Numbered from the stretch's first letter, positions 1 through 11,280 are shown. The stretch: DNA of 25,685 nt from Neocallimastix lanati (nom. inval.) (GCA_016946835.1 JACVTC010000098.1:697501-723185), one strand, 5' to 3'. Made by a program: numbers and translations. The notes: a model not told the origin generated them from the letters alone.

Positions 1-487
1 CTGAAGCCTATTTAAATAGAGAAATTAATAATTTAGTTGTAAGAATTAATCATAATAAATAATAATAAATAATAATAAATAATAAATAATAATAAATAAT
101 AATATATAATAAATAATAATAATAAATAATAAATAATAAATAATAATAAATAATTATAAATAATAATAAATAATTATAAGAAATAATAATAAGAAATAAT
201 GATAATAAATAATAATAATGAATTATAATAATAATTAAAATTATAATCATAAAATTTATTTAATATAATCATTTAGAATATGCAAAATGATTTAACTCAA
301 GGAAATTTAGGTTTAGAACCTGTATCGAGTATGAGATATATGGACTTTCTTTTAAATAAACAATCTTGTAGGTTAAATGAATCCATTTGTGACATTATAG
401 ATAATAAAGGTTCAACTTATGGTAATTATTATTAATACAACTTTTATATAATTTAATTTACTTTTATAATTTTAATTAAATTAAAAT

Positions 488-524
<37 letters not shown>

Positions 525-1062
525 CAATATATATATATATATAATATTAAATATTTTTTTAAAAAAAAAAAAAAAAAAAAAAGGTTTCACAAGTACTACA
601 GTCAAATTAGGATTAGATGAATTAATAGATGAATATATAGATAATGCCAAGTCAATTTTAGAGAAATCAAAACTTAGAGACCAAAAAACAGAAATGCGTA
701 CCTATACCAATAAAATATTTGGAAAGGAAGAATTAAATGAAAAATGTTTTAATAATACAAACTTTCTATTTATTGATAATTCATTTCCACATATTATTGG
801 TGGTTTAGATAAATTTGGTAGCGCACTCTATGAACAATTATATAAGTCAATTCGAAGTTTAACTCTATATTTAATTATCATTATTATTATAAGTCTTTTT
901 GTACTGACATTAACATTTTTCGTGACGTATAGAACTATACTTTCAATACTCCATTCATTAAATGAATTAGTAAATATTATATTTATAATTCCTACTAGTG
1001 CATTTAATATGGTTCCACCATTAAAAAAATTTATTGAAACGAGCAGTTTTGAAGAGGACTGA
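1..1062 (+). CDS. 3' part of a spliced gene for a putative single-pass membrane protein (5' end outside the window)
   Basis: Three exons can be joined: 1-38, 277-421 and 584-1062 (stop TGA 1060-1062). Both junctions obey GT...AG (GTAAGA/TTTAG and GTAATT/AAAAG). The reading frame is kept across each, first in phase 0, then with a glycine codon split G|GT. The visible part is 219 residues. It is a mostly polar region with several cysteines (for example QSCRLNESICD and EKCFNNTNF), then one strongly hydrophobic segment beginning near SLTLYLIIIIIISLF, then a short tail ending ETSSFEED. A polar Cys/Asn-bearing domain before one membrane span suggests an extracellular or lumenal domain with a short cytosolic tail. 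The stretch after the span (IIFIIPTSAF...PPLKKFIE) recalls multi-pass sensor proteins of chytrid-type fungi, from memory only. I do not recognise the family with certainty. The exon structure is well supported; the function is not. Confidence 0.7.
50..240. repeat. AAT/AAATAAT microsatellite filling intron 1
   Basis: The first intron (39-276) consists almost entirely of interrupted AAT, AAATAAT and AATAATAAAT units. Its antisense reads as a low-complexity Ile/Tyr/Leu peptide, which is not a gene. The same repeat type recurs at 2131-2298 and 10303-10653. Confidence 0.85.
422..583 (+). other. Intron 2 with poly-T and poly-A arms
   Basis: This 162-nt GT...AG intron splits a glycine codon. It contains a run of 36 T (489-524), a short AT spacer, and a run of 22 A (561-582) ending directly in the acceptor AG. 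In RNA the U and A runs could pair into a stem of up to about 22 base pairs, hiding most of the intron and placing the acceptor at the foot of the stem. Confidence 0.75.
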
Positions 1063-2130
1063 TGATAAAATGGATCATATTTACATATATATATATAAAG
1101 ATATATATATAGAAAAATATAATAGCAAATAATTTTTAATATAAATACTATATTATTTATTAAATAAATAATTTTCTATTTATTTAAAAAAAAAACAAAA
1201 CAAAATTTGACAAAAAAAAAAAAAAAATTTTTTATTTATCTTTTTTTTTTTTTATAATTTACTCCAATATATATAAATAAAAATATAATATATTGTATAT
1301 TATTATTTTATGTATTAGTAATCAATATATCAAATGTATCCAATGTGTTAATATTTTAAATTTAATAATCATATATTAATTTTAATTTTAATTTATTAAT
1401 ATATTATTTTTGTATAAATATCGTATAGTAAATTTTTATTATATATATATATATATATATAAAATATTTTTTTTTGTTAATAGTTAAAAATATATTTTTT
1501 TTTATTTTTATATATAATAAATAATGGACAATAATAAACAAAATACTAATATAAAAAACATTAGCAGCAATAATAAAATTGATACATTTATGTAAATACT
1601 TTACCAAAAAATAGAAAAACAGTAACAGAAAAAAAAAAAAAATCAAATATTAAATAAAAGATAAAAAAAAAGAAAAAACAATAAAAATATTTAAAAAAAA
1701 AGAAAAAAAAATTGAGAAAGTTTATAGGTATTATTAATTATTAGAAAAAAAAACTTTTATAATAATTTATTATTAATTATATTAAAAAATTAAATAAATT
1801 TTGAAAATAAGTTAATATCTATCTATTTTTATATTTTTAATGTTTTTTATTGTTGGTATATGCATTAAGGTATACACAATGAATTTGGAAGGCATGCATT
1901 CACATACATACACACACACACAAACACACATACATATATATATATATATATTTTTTTTTTTTTTGAGTTTGTGTTTTCATTTTGTTATTTAGTGTTTATA
2001 GAAATAAAATTTTTTTTTTTGAATAAAAATGATCATTTAAAGAATATAGTTTAAATACAAATCTAATGTTTCATTTTTTCCATTTTTGTTTATAGTATAA
2101 AGAAGAGGAATAACATGTAAAATGATGAAA
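1063..2130. other. Intergenic AT-rich DNA with a CA/TA microsatellite
   Basis: Downstream of the first gene I see no supported coding region. It holds many A and T homopolymers. A purine-pyrimidine dinucleotide tract lies at about 1900-1952 (ACATACACACACAC followed by TATATATA and poly-T), just after a slightly GC-richer patch containing GGCATGCATTC near 1890. A short reading frame runs through this tract but its product is only the translated repeat. Confidence 0.6.
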
Positions 2131-2298
2131 GTAAATAATAAATAATTAAATAATAAATAATTAAATAATAAATAATAAATAAATAATAAATAAATAATAA
2201 ATAAATAATAAATAATAAATAAATAAATAATAAATAATAAATAAATAAATAAATAATAAATAAATAATAATTAATAATTAATAAATAATAAATAATAA
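2131..2298. repeat. AAATAAT heptanucleotide-type microsatellite
   Basis: An interrupted tract of AAATAAT, AAAT and AATTAAAT units of about 170 bp. Its opposite strand reads as a Tyr/Leu/Ile/Phe peptide with no other features, so it is treated as non-coding. Confidence 0.85.
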
Positions 2299-2337
2299 CC
2301 TTAAACATAATATAACTTTTTACTCCATGAAACAGAT

Positions 2338-2573
2338 TTTAAATAATTATGCATTATTGTTTTAGGTACAAATTTTTTATTATTTAAATATAGAATATTA
2401 ATAATATCAATAAGAAATAAATAAATAATTATTTTATTTAGGTTTAAATAATTATGAGTTATTGTTTTAGGTACAAATTTTTTATTATTTAAATATAGAA
2501 TATTAATAATATTAATAAGAAATAAATAAATAATTATTTTATTTAGATTTAAATTATTATGCGTTATTGTTAA
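2338..2573. repeat. 105-bp tandem repeat, about 2.2 copies
   Basis: Units begin at 2338, 2443 and 2548, each with TTTAAATAATTATG or a close variant; the third is cut short after about 25 bp. The two full units differ at only a few bases (for example GCATT/GAGTT and ATATCAAT/ATATTAAT), so the duplication is fairly recent. No coding potential is evident. Confidence 0.9.
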
Positions 2574-2820
2574 TTACAATAAATCTAATTTTATTGTTAT
2601 TTAATATATATATATATATTTTTTTAGACTAGTAAAAAACTTTATTAATTACTATTTATTAATTAATTATTTCTTATTTATTTTAATATTAATATTGTTA
2701 ATTGTCAAATATATATTTTATTTTATTTTATTAATAATTAATATTTATCTTTAAGTTAAATAATTAGTAAATAAAAAATAAATCATTTTTTCATGTTATA
2801 ATTATAATAAATAATAAATA

Positions 2821-2886
2821 AGTAATAATAAATAATAATTATAAGTAATAATAAATAATAATTATAAGTAATAATAAATAGTGATA
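2821..2886. repeat. 23-bp tandem repeat, about 2.8 copies
   Basis: Units starting at 2821, 2844 and 2867 share AGTAATAATAAATAATAATT followed by ATA; the last is incomplete. Confidence 0.8.
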
Positions 2887-3662
2887 AAAATAAATAATAT
2901 TAATTATTGTTATTTATTATATAAATTGAGATTACACTTTTATTTTTAGTATTGAAATGTAGAGATTAAACTAACAATATTAAAGATATATGGTCACATA
3001 CAATATTATAATTAATAAAGCTTATAAATAACCAAAATTTTTTAATAAAATAAATTTTATTGAATTAAAAGTATCTAAAAGAAATTATATATGTAATATA
3101 AATTAATATATATCATATATTTATTTTTCAATTAAAACAAAAATGGAAAAAAGATTTTAACTTTACTTCTATTTTAAATTAAAAGTTTATTTTTTAATTT
3201 TTTAACTTTTTTTTTTTTTTTTTTTTTGGATAAATTCACAGTTATTGATTATATATAAAAATTATTATTTAATTAATAAATTTGTATTGAATATTTTTTT
3301 ATATATTTTAAATAATATTTAATTTAATTATAATTTATTTAGTTTTATATTTTTATTTATTACTTTATTATTATTATTTTTTTTTATAGTTAATTAATAA
3401 TAAAATTCTATATTTAATAGTGTATTTATTTCATAATTTATTATTATTTTTTTAAATGTGTATAAAAGATATTAATGAATATAACAATTATATATATATT
3501 TTTATTATATTTATTTATTTTTTGAATATTAATGAGTATACTTTAAATTATATTATATATATATAATATTTTTATTTAATTTTTTATTTTTTTTATATAT
3601 ATTATTTTTTCTTTTTTTACATTTTTTTTTAATAATAATTAAAACTATAGTAATAATTACAT
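2887..3662. other. Intergenic region between convergent genes, no feature recognised
   Basis: Very AT-rich with several poly-T runs (notably around 3205-3228). It lies at the 3' side of both flanking genes and should contain the 3' untranslated region of the minus-strand gene at its right edge. Many AATAAA-like words exist but cannot be discriminated in this composition. Confidence 0.5.
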
Positions 3663-4904
3663 TTATTGATTTAGGAATCCAAATGTTTGATTTGGATATA
3701 CTTTAACATCAAAAGTTTTATCACTATCAGAAGATAGATTTCGATCATAAGTTGATGATGATGTTTTATAATTTGTATAGTTTTTTACTATACTCTTTTG
3801 TGAGTAAGCAATAGAATCCGGTGATCTAGTATATGCTTCATTATCCATTTGTGGATAGTTATATGGTGAAACATTAACCATTATATTATGATTACTTCTA
3901 TTTCTAGAATGATTAGCACTACCAGTAATATCATTAGAACTGAAGTTACGAGACTTTATATTACTTTTATAACTGAAATTATAATTATTACTACTGTCAG
4001 CACCACCGTTGGCATAAGTTCTAGAGTTATTTCCACTAGATTCATTAATAGAACTAACATTAGCTCCATATTTGAAAATAAGAGCATCAGCAGCTAAAAT
4101 TAAAATGAAAGAACATTTTAAACAATGTAATGGGGTTACAATATTTCCTGGAATACTTTTTCTAAATGGTTCAATATTGGTAAAAATATTTAAGGTAGAA
4201 AGGAAAGCACTGACAATATCAACAGCAACTAAAATTGTGTAACTAGAGTGTTTTATATAATTATTAATATTTGAAGTTAAGGCACATTGTTTATTATTCT
4301 TTTTAACGAAATATAAAATACAGAAGGTACAAAGAATATCAGCAATTGCCATAAAAAAGAATGCACAACCATGATAAGTGTGAATAAGACTACTTTGTAA
4401 ATAACCTACTTTCATACGTTCATAACCAATTAATCCTCTGAAAAAGACAAATGGAATTCCAAGTCCAATAATAGTATATTTAATAGATTTAGCTAACTTT
4501 CCTTTAGAAAAAGCTTCCATTTTAATTAAGTTCAAATATGGAATAGCGTATTCACTTGGTATCCAGAAAACTTCACAAAGAAGGAACGTTGGTACAAACT
4601 TATATGTTCTAAATTCATTTGATTTTAAACAAATTGAAGCTACTGTGAGATTTTCAAGAATGGAACCAAGTAAACCAGCAGTAGCAGCATAGAATAAAAC
4701 CTTCCAATATTTTCCTTTACCAACATTTACATGCATAAGAGTTACAATGATAAATTGTATTACAAAGGTATAGAAAAAGGAATCTTGAAATTTTCCAAAG
4801 AAACCATCAAATATATTTGCATAAAGAGTATCATTATCACATGTACTCGCTTCAGGATCAAATCTTGTCATTTCTTTATTTGATACTAATTTATCCATTT
4901 TCAT
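3663..4904 (-). CDS. Seven-transmembrane protein with Ser/Asn-rich C-terminal tail (receptor-like)
   Basis: An intact 413-residue single-exon frame. Hydrophobic segments lie at about residues 42-60, 66-92, 103-127, 141-160, 178-200, 221-242 and 258-279, giving seven spans. A hydrophilic tail of about 130 residues (280-413) is rich in Ser, Asn and Tyr and could carry phosphorylation sites. The N-terminal 40 residues have no clear signal peptide, so the first span probably serves as signal anchor. Notable residues are the ENLT sequon at 84-87, a charged EYA in span 3, and SYKSN and SRNFSS patches in the tail. There are two in-frame starts: Met1 (4904) and Met3 (MDKL, 4898); the second has an equally good AAAATGG context. 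The topology suggests a G-protein-coupled-receptor-like or lipid-sensing protein, and I have the impression of a multicopy family in anaerobic fungi. No diagnostic GPCR motif (DRY, NPxxY) is visible, so the function remains open. Confidence 0.85.
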   Translation of the reverse strand: MKMDKLVSNKEMTRFDPEASTCDNDTLYANIFDGFFGKFQDSFFYTFVIQFIIVTLMHVNVGKGKYWKVLFYAATAGLLGSILENLTVASICLKSNEFRTYKFVPTFLLCEVFWIPSEYAIPYLNLIKMEAFSKGKLAKSIKYTIIGLGIPFVFFRGLIGYERMKVGYLQSSLIHTYHGCAFFFMAIADILCTFCILYFVKKNNKQCALTSNINNYIKHSSYTILVAVDIVSAFLSTLNIFTNIEPFRKSIPGNIVTPLHCLKCSFILILAADALIFKYGANVSSINESSGNNSRTYANGGADSSNNYNFSYKSNIKSRNFSSNDITGSANHSRNRSNHNIMVNVSPYNYPQMDNEAYTRSPDSIAYSQKSIVKNYTNYKTSSSTYDRNLSSDSDKTFDVKVYPNQTFGFLNQ

Positions 4905-5636
4905 TTACCCTTATCTATATAAATATATATTTTTTTTCTAATAAAATTAAAATAAAATAATTTATACTTTTTTCTTTCTTTCTTTCCTTTTTTTTTTTTT
5001 TTTTTACTGTATTAACAAAATATTATTGTTAATTTTTATTTTCAAATTTTTTTTTTCTCTATATTTTAAATATAATTTATTTTATATCCAGTTTATTTTC
5101 TTTTTTTTTTTTTATTAGTTTAAATTTATTACTACTAACTTAATAATAAAAATTCAATTTTTATTATTAAATAGTATATTTTTATTTTTATTTTTTTTTT
5201 CAATATTTATTTATTAAATATTAAATAGTACATAAAAAAATATTATATGGGTTTTATTAAAAAAAATTATATATATATTATCTATACTTTTTTAAAATTT
5301 AAAATATACTTATTGAATATATATATATTTTAAAAAACGAAATGATAAAAAAAAGTATTTTTTTATTCTATTTATACAATTTTTTATTTTATGATATATA
5401 GCATTAAAGTTTTTTTTTTTTTTTTTAAATATTTTTTTAAGTTTTGGTTTGGTTTACTTTATACCCTATTGATTATAATTAATTTAATTAATTAATTATA
5501 TTAATTTTTAATAATATATATAAATATATATAACTTTTTTTTTTTATTATTATTATTATTATCATTATTTTGATTCTATATTTTTATTAATTATTAAAAT
5601 TTTTATAGTATTTTTTTTTTTTAATTTAATATTCCA
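4905..5636. other. Upstream region of the 7-TM gene
   Basis: The sense strand just upstream of the start is purine-rich (GAAAGAAAGAAAG near 4971-4986 in the complement, then poly-A), which is plausible 5' untranslated sequence. The rest is homopolymers and AT repeats with no supported gene. Confidence 0.45.
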
Positions 5637-5780
5637 GGCTATGACTTTTCTAAAATAATTTAAACTATAAATCCTGAGAATGTTGAAACAATAGCTAATT
5701 TATTACCTAAAACTTTAATGATTATTAAATATTGTAGACTATTTTTAAACTTTATTATAATAATAAAAGAGATTAATTAA
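5637..5780 (+). pseudogene. Possible decayed exon
   Basis: A pyrimidine tract followed by ATTCCAG (5631-5637) resembles a 3' splice site. From there a frame reads GYDFSKII, a stop (TAA 5661-5663), then TINPENVETIANLLPKTL and a hydrophobic stretch, closing at TAA 5778-5780. Codons such as GAG, CCT, GCT and GTT and the mixed amino-acid composition stand out from the surrounding low-complexity DNA. It looks like the remnant of a coding exon with an in-frame stop, but the stretch is short and I do not recognise a family. Confidence 0.2.
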
Positions 5781-6046
5781 AATATAACCAATAAATACAA
5801 AGTAAAATCCTCTATCTAAAAAGTATAATATTATTTATTTTAAGAAATATTTAATTTTTTTTTTTTTTTTTTTTCTTTTCATTTTATTTTATTTCTAATA
5901 TAAAATAAGAATATTAAAAATTATATAAAAGTTTTAATTTATATAATCAATTAATAAATGATATATATTAATTATAACAAATAAAAAAAAGAATCCTAAC
6001 CAAAAAACATTGAAATAATAATAAATAATTAGTATATTTAAATATG

Positions 6047-6165
6047 TATATATAGAAAAAGAAAAAAAAAAATTATTTATATATTAAATCATTATACCTT
6101 GATATATATATAGAAAAAGAAAAAAAAAAAAAAATTTATATATTAAATCATTATACCTTGATATG
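6047..6165. repeat. Tandem duplication of a 58-59-bp unit
   Basis: Two copies of TATAGAAAAAGAAAAA, an AT segment, and TTAAATCATTATACCTTGAT follow each other (anchors at 6053 and 6111). They differ in A-run length. A further partial ATATGATATATGATATATA follows. Confidence 0.85.
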
Positions 6166-7333
6166 ATATATGATATATAAATTAAAAGTAAAAATAACAC
6201 AATAAGAATTAATAATAATATACCATAGATAAAGAAGTTGCCATTAATACATTAAATACTTTTATAAAATAAAAATAAAAATTGTATATATGAAATAAAA
6301 TTAAAATATAATTGTTACTATTTTATTTTAATAGTTATTTCATTAAAATAAAATAATAAAATTTCTATTAAATATTAAATTAAAATAGAAATAATTATAT
6401 TTTCATTAGTTAATATTTTGTTATTTATAATTATAATAAATTCTAATTTTGAAATATTTCCAAAGAATGACAATATAATTTGTTAATTTATTTTACTATA
6501 TGAAGTATATATTTATTAAATTGGGTCAATATATAATTATTCTATAATATTATATAGAATTAATTTAAAGTAATTATTTGAGAGAAAGATAGAAAATTAA
6601 AAATAATTTTCATTTTCGTTCCATTGTTATTATTAAATCTTAAAAATTAATAAAAGATATTTAATTATTAATAATAAAAAAAAATAAAAAAAAATATAAA
6701 AAATTAATAATAAAAAAAAAAAATAATAAAAAAAAAAATAAAATAAAAAATGAAAAACATATATTAAAAATAAAAATTAAAAAATAAATATAATAATATA
6801 TAAATATAAATTATATATGAAATTTGTAAAATTTAAGATAAAAAAACAAAAACAAAAACAAAATATTATTAATTATTCCATTTTGTTATTATATAATAAT
6901 AAAAATATCAAGCAATAATATAAATAATATTAATCATTATTAGATAAAATCTATAACAATTAACAGATAACAAAACTTTATAAACATTTTTATAATTTTA
7001 ATATATATGTTTTTTTAAAAAAATGTAATCATCATTATTAATATATATTCTGCTTTTTTTTTTTTTTTTTTTTTTATATATATATTTATTTGTTTAGAAA
7101 GAATAATTATATAATATATAAACAATTGTGAATAATTAATACTCTAAAAAGAAATATATGAAAAAACTAATAAATTAATATATAACATTTTATAGTTTAT
7201 ATATAAATATATATTTAAAAAAAAAAGGATACTTTTATTTTTTCATATTTATTTTATTAATTTATTATTATTATTCGAAAAAAAAAAGGAAAATTTTTAA
7301 ATATTAAAAAACTTTTTATTATAATTAGTTATT

Positions 7334-7334
<1 letters not shown>
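6166..7334. other. Intergenic AT-rich DNA, no gene seen
   Basis: Low-complexity sequence with A-rich stretches (6660-6750) and a poly-T run near 7053-7075. I found no coding region, tRNA or clear RNA motif here. Confidence 0.5.
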
Positions 7335-7384
<50 letters not shown>

Positions 7385-7540
7385 GATAATTTAATAATTA
7401 AATAATTAAACGATTAAATAATTTAATAATTAAATAATTAAACAATTAAATAATTTAATAATTGAATAATTAAATAATTGAATAATTGAATAATAATAAA
7501 TAATTAGATAATTAAATAATAATAAATAATTAAAAATAAA
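7335..7540. repeat. Poly-A run followed by a 32-bp tandem repeat
   Basis: A run of 38 A (7335-7372), one G and a second A run precede three copies of a 32-bp unit starting TAATTTAATAATTAAATAAT (7387) or a close variant (7419, 7451). The units then decay into AATAATTGAATAATT variants up to about 7540. Confidence 0.8.
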
Positions 7541-8013
7541 AAAGATATTATATTACTTTCCAATATGTTTAATATAATTATTAATTTATTAAATAAAGAT
7601 AAAATTATTAATATATTTAATAAATTTGGTATAACGTAATTAATTTTTTATCAATTTATAACAATATTTAGATTTAGCGAACGAAAAATTTTTGAATTGA
7701 AATTCAAATATGTCATAAATGATAATATTAAATTTAATTTATTATTAATAGTATTATTATTTACAATTATTTTATATTATTTTATATTAATATTATTAGT
7801 ATATTTAGGTACTTTATAAATATTATTAACTCTATTATGGGTTACTTATTTTTTATTATTATTATTATTATTAATAAATAATTATTTATTTATTAATAAT
7901 CCCAATTTTTAGAACTAATATCATCTTTAGAACCAATGCCATCTTTATCTATTTATTATTTTATTAACTCAATGTATATAAATGGTGAAAAAAAAAACAT
8001 TTGAATGAAACTT
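7541..8013. other. Intergenic DNA with a weak coding-like stretch
   Basis: The plus-strand frame from 7640 to about 7827 is open without a methionine. It includes a mixed-composition part (RFSERKIFELKFKYVIND) followed by a hydrophobic run. It could be a gene remnant or chance. A 13-bp AT-only inverted repeat lies at 7868-7880/7887-7899. Confidence 0.25.
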
Positions 8014-8108
8014 TTAATAAAATAATATGAAAAAAAAATTAAGAAAATTATATAATTAGTGTTAATAAAATAATATAAAAAAAAATAGGGAAATTATATA
8101 ATTAGTGA
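8014..8108. repeat. 48-bp tandem duplication
   Basis: Two copies beginning TTAATAAAATAATAT (8014 and 8062) and ending ATTATATAATTAGTG, with small differences in the A run and in AAGAA/AGGGA. Confidence 0.85.
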
Positions 8109-10302
8109 AATGGAAAATATATATATATATAAATATGAGGAGTTTAACATGATTTATGTCTATAATATTAAACTTTTATTTTCTTTTTATCATTAATTAT
8201 TTGATCATCAAAGATGGTTAATAAAAAAAAAAAAAAAAAAAAAAAAAACTTAAAAGGATTCCATTCATAATATAAGATAATAAATTGATAAATAAATTTA
8301 TATTATTATTAATAAATTAATAATAATAATTAAAATAAGAAAAAGATAATTGGATTTTTATTACGATTTTTTAAGATATAATTAAAATTTTATATTTAGC
8401 CCAAAATGGTATTATTAAATTTTATTTATAATAAAATAGAGTTAATTATTAATGTTACACAATAATTAAGATTTAATAAATAAATAATTTAAATTCTAGA
8501 TGTATATCTATAATAAAAATTAATGTTACACCATAGGAAACATGATAACAAATCTTAATAAATAAAAAAAGAAAACAAATTGATTAGTATTCTTAATAAT
8601 TATTATAAATAATCTTAAATAATAAAAAATCTAAAATTATTATAATAAAATATATAATAAATAATTAATATTTTGTTTTTTAAAATTAAGGAATAATTAA
8701 AAAAAAAAATAAATAAATAAAAAAAATACTTTTAACATATTCTTTTTTAATTTATTTAATGAAAATAAATAATTTTTGATTGTTGAATTATTTTAAATAT
8801 TAAAGAAATTTTTTCACAATAAATACCAATAGTTCTTTTACTATAAATAAACAGTTATTTTAATATAATCATTATTATTATTCAATAATTAAAAAATTAG
8901 AATTTTATAATCTTTGGGAGTTTGAAGTGAGAAAAGATAAAACTTTATATATACTTTATATATATTATATTATTTTATTTTTGATAATTATTAATAAAAA
9001 TATTTAAAATATCATAAATATTATGTACATTATAAACTACAAAAAAAAAGACTAAATTCAAATTTATGATATTAAATCATTATAATTATTTATAATCTTT
9101 CAGGAATAAATTTTATAGGATAAAAAAAAAAATCGAAAGAATTTGTTTAATTTATAAAAAAAACAATTATTAAAATGCAAACTACAGCAAATATTAATAA
9201 TAAAATTAGATCTGTACAACACTTTAACTAATTATGTTTAAAATGTATCACTTTGAAAAAAAAAAAAATTGAATTTTTTAATTTATCTCAAATTTTAATA
9301 TATCGTAAATTAAACCAAAACAAATATTTATGGTAGCACAATAACTAAGTGAGATAATAAAAAAATTTTTATTGAAATATATAAAACATTATATATATAT
9401 ATAATTATGATTATAATTAAATTCATATTCACTTTACTTGATCTATAACTAAGATTATCAATAATTTATAAATTTCAAAAACTTTGAAATCATAATCTAT
9501 TTTAATAATAATAATAAAAAAAAACAACTTTATTTATACATTTTATTTTTATATTTTTATTAATAATAAATATTTTAATATTATAAAAAAAAAATTTTTT
9601 TTTTCTTCAAATTTTATTAATTGGAATAAACACTAATTAAAATATATTAAAGAAAACTTTTTTTTTAAAAAAAATCCAATACATAATACATTCAATAAAT
9701 TTAAGAATATTTCAAAACAATTTTGTATTACATTAATATAATAATAATAATAATTATAAAACCCACTTAAACATATCATAATAATTTAAATTTTGTTATT
9801 AATTAAAAAATAACAAATTAAATATTTTTATATTTTATTTTAACTATTTAAAGTTTGATTTTGCTAAAAAAGAAATTAAAAATGAAAAATATAAAATATA
9901 AAAAAAAAAAAAAATTTATAATTTTAATTTATTTATATTAATTTATTTATATTAAAAAGAAAATTTGCATAAAACAAAAAAAAAAAATAAAATTAAAAAA
10001 AATAATAAAAAAAATAAAAAATAAAAATAATTTAATATTAATTTAATAAAAATTATCTCTTGAAATATCTGTCTATATCTTTTAGTAAAGAAATTTTATT
10101 ATATTACCATTTATATTTAAAGATATTTTTACTATCCCTCTTTATATTATATTTTATATTAGTTATTACTTTATTATATTATATTGAAGAAATTTTAATT
10201 ATACATCTTTTTTAATATATTATTTATTATTATTTATTATATGTATTATTATTTATTATATCATATTTATTATATTTTATTTTATATATTTATTATTTTA
10301 TA
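8109..10302. other. Long intergenic stretch without a supported gene
   Basis: About 2.2 kb of AT-rich DNA. A 27-base A run lies near 8222-8248, and TTAATGTTACAC occurs twice (around 8449 and 8520). Short frames of mixed composition exist (for example an 18-codon frame at 9175-9231 beginning MQTTANINNK), but none is long enough to support as a gene. No tRNA-like B box was recognised. Confidence 0.5.
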
Positions 10303-10653
10303 TATTTATTATTTATTATTTATTATTTATTATTTATTATTTATTATTTATTATTTTATATATTTATTATTTATTATTTATTATTTATTATTTATTATTT
10401 ATTATTTATTATTTATTATTTATTATTTATTATTTATTATTTATTATTTATTATTTATTATTTATTATTTATTATTTATTATATATTATTTATTATTTAT
10501 TATTTATTATTTATTATTTATTATTTATTATTTATTATTTATTATTTATTATTTATTATTTATTATTTATTATTTATTATTTATTATTTATTATTTTTTA
10601 TTATTTATTATTTATTATTTATTATTTACTATTTACTATTTATTATTTATTTT
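10303..10653. repeat. TTATTAT-type heptanucleotide microsatellite, about 350 bp
   Basis: A nearly perfect 7-bp tandem repeat (TTTATTA), interrupted by TTTATATAT near 10352 and by variants near 10482, 10595 and 10627. Because 3 x 7 = 21, every frame translates as a seven-residue repeat (YYLLFII in one frame), which creates a long open frame with no biological support. It is the complement of the AAATAAT tracts at 50-240 and 2131-2298. Confidence 0.95.
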
Positions 10654-11280
10654 TTATTATTTGAAACATGATTATTATTATTATATTAATAATTGGGAGA
10701 GAAAACAATTTTATTTATAATTAATGATTTCTGTTATTTATGTAAATCATTTAGTTTTTCTATAAAATAATTTAAAATGAAATTTTCCAAAATAGATTAT
10801 AAATATTTCATTTCAATTTTTTGATAGTTAATATAAATATTCCTTTTTTATTCTTTATTGATTTGTTTCATTCAAACAATTATATGTTATTGTATAAAAA
10901 TGTAAATATATAACTAAAGATGATCAACTTACTTTTTAATTTTTAATGGTATAATCCATTAATAATTTTTAAATTTTTTAATACCAATGTTTCTATTAAA
11001 CACTTTTAGAAATTAATAAAAAATAAAAATAAAAAAATAAAAATGAGAAATATTTTAATTTTCAAAACTATTTCATTTATTATTCAATAATTAATATAAA
11101 TATCAAACATCATTATTTAACAATTACCATAATAATAAATATTCTCACAAGATTATCTAATTCAATAATGAATGAATAACCTTAAATTATATTGTAAAAT
11201 TTGAGATAGAATACAATAACAATTTCAACATTTCATATTGTGTTATTTAAAGTATTATATAAAAGTGAATTATTTCTATT
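10654..11280. other. Intergenic AT-rich DNA, nothing recognised
   Basis: The composition is slightly more mixed than its surroundings, but no frame, repeat or RNA motif could be supported. Confidence 0.45.

Noticed and set aside
50-250. Minus-strand 66-residue open frame of Ile/Tyr/Leu
   Set aside because: It is the translation of the AAT-type microsatellite in intron 1.
453-650. Minus-strand 65-residue open frame
   Set aside because: It consists mainly of poly-Phe/poly-Lys from the T and A runs of intron 2 and overlaps a better supported exon.
1404-1646. Minus-strand 80-residue open frame
   Set aside because: Homopolymers and AT dinucleotides only; no start context or domain.
10303-10653. 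Telomere-like heptanucleotide array
   Set aside because: The unit is purely A/T with no G-run, and the tract is interstitial and interrupted.
10241-10720. Plus-strand 159-residue open frame with a seven-residue repeat
   Set aside because: A 7-bp microsatellite stays open in frame by arithmetic; composition is entirely YLFI.
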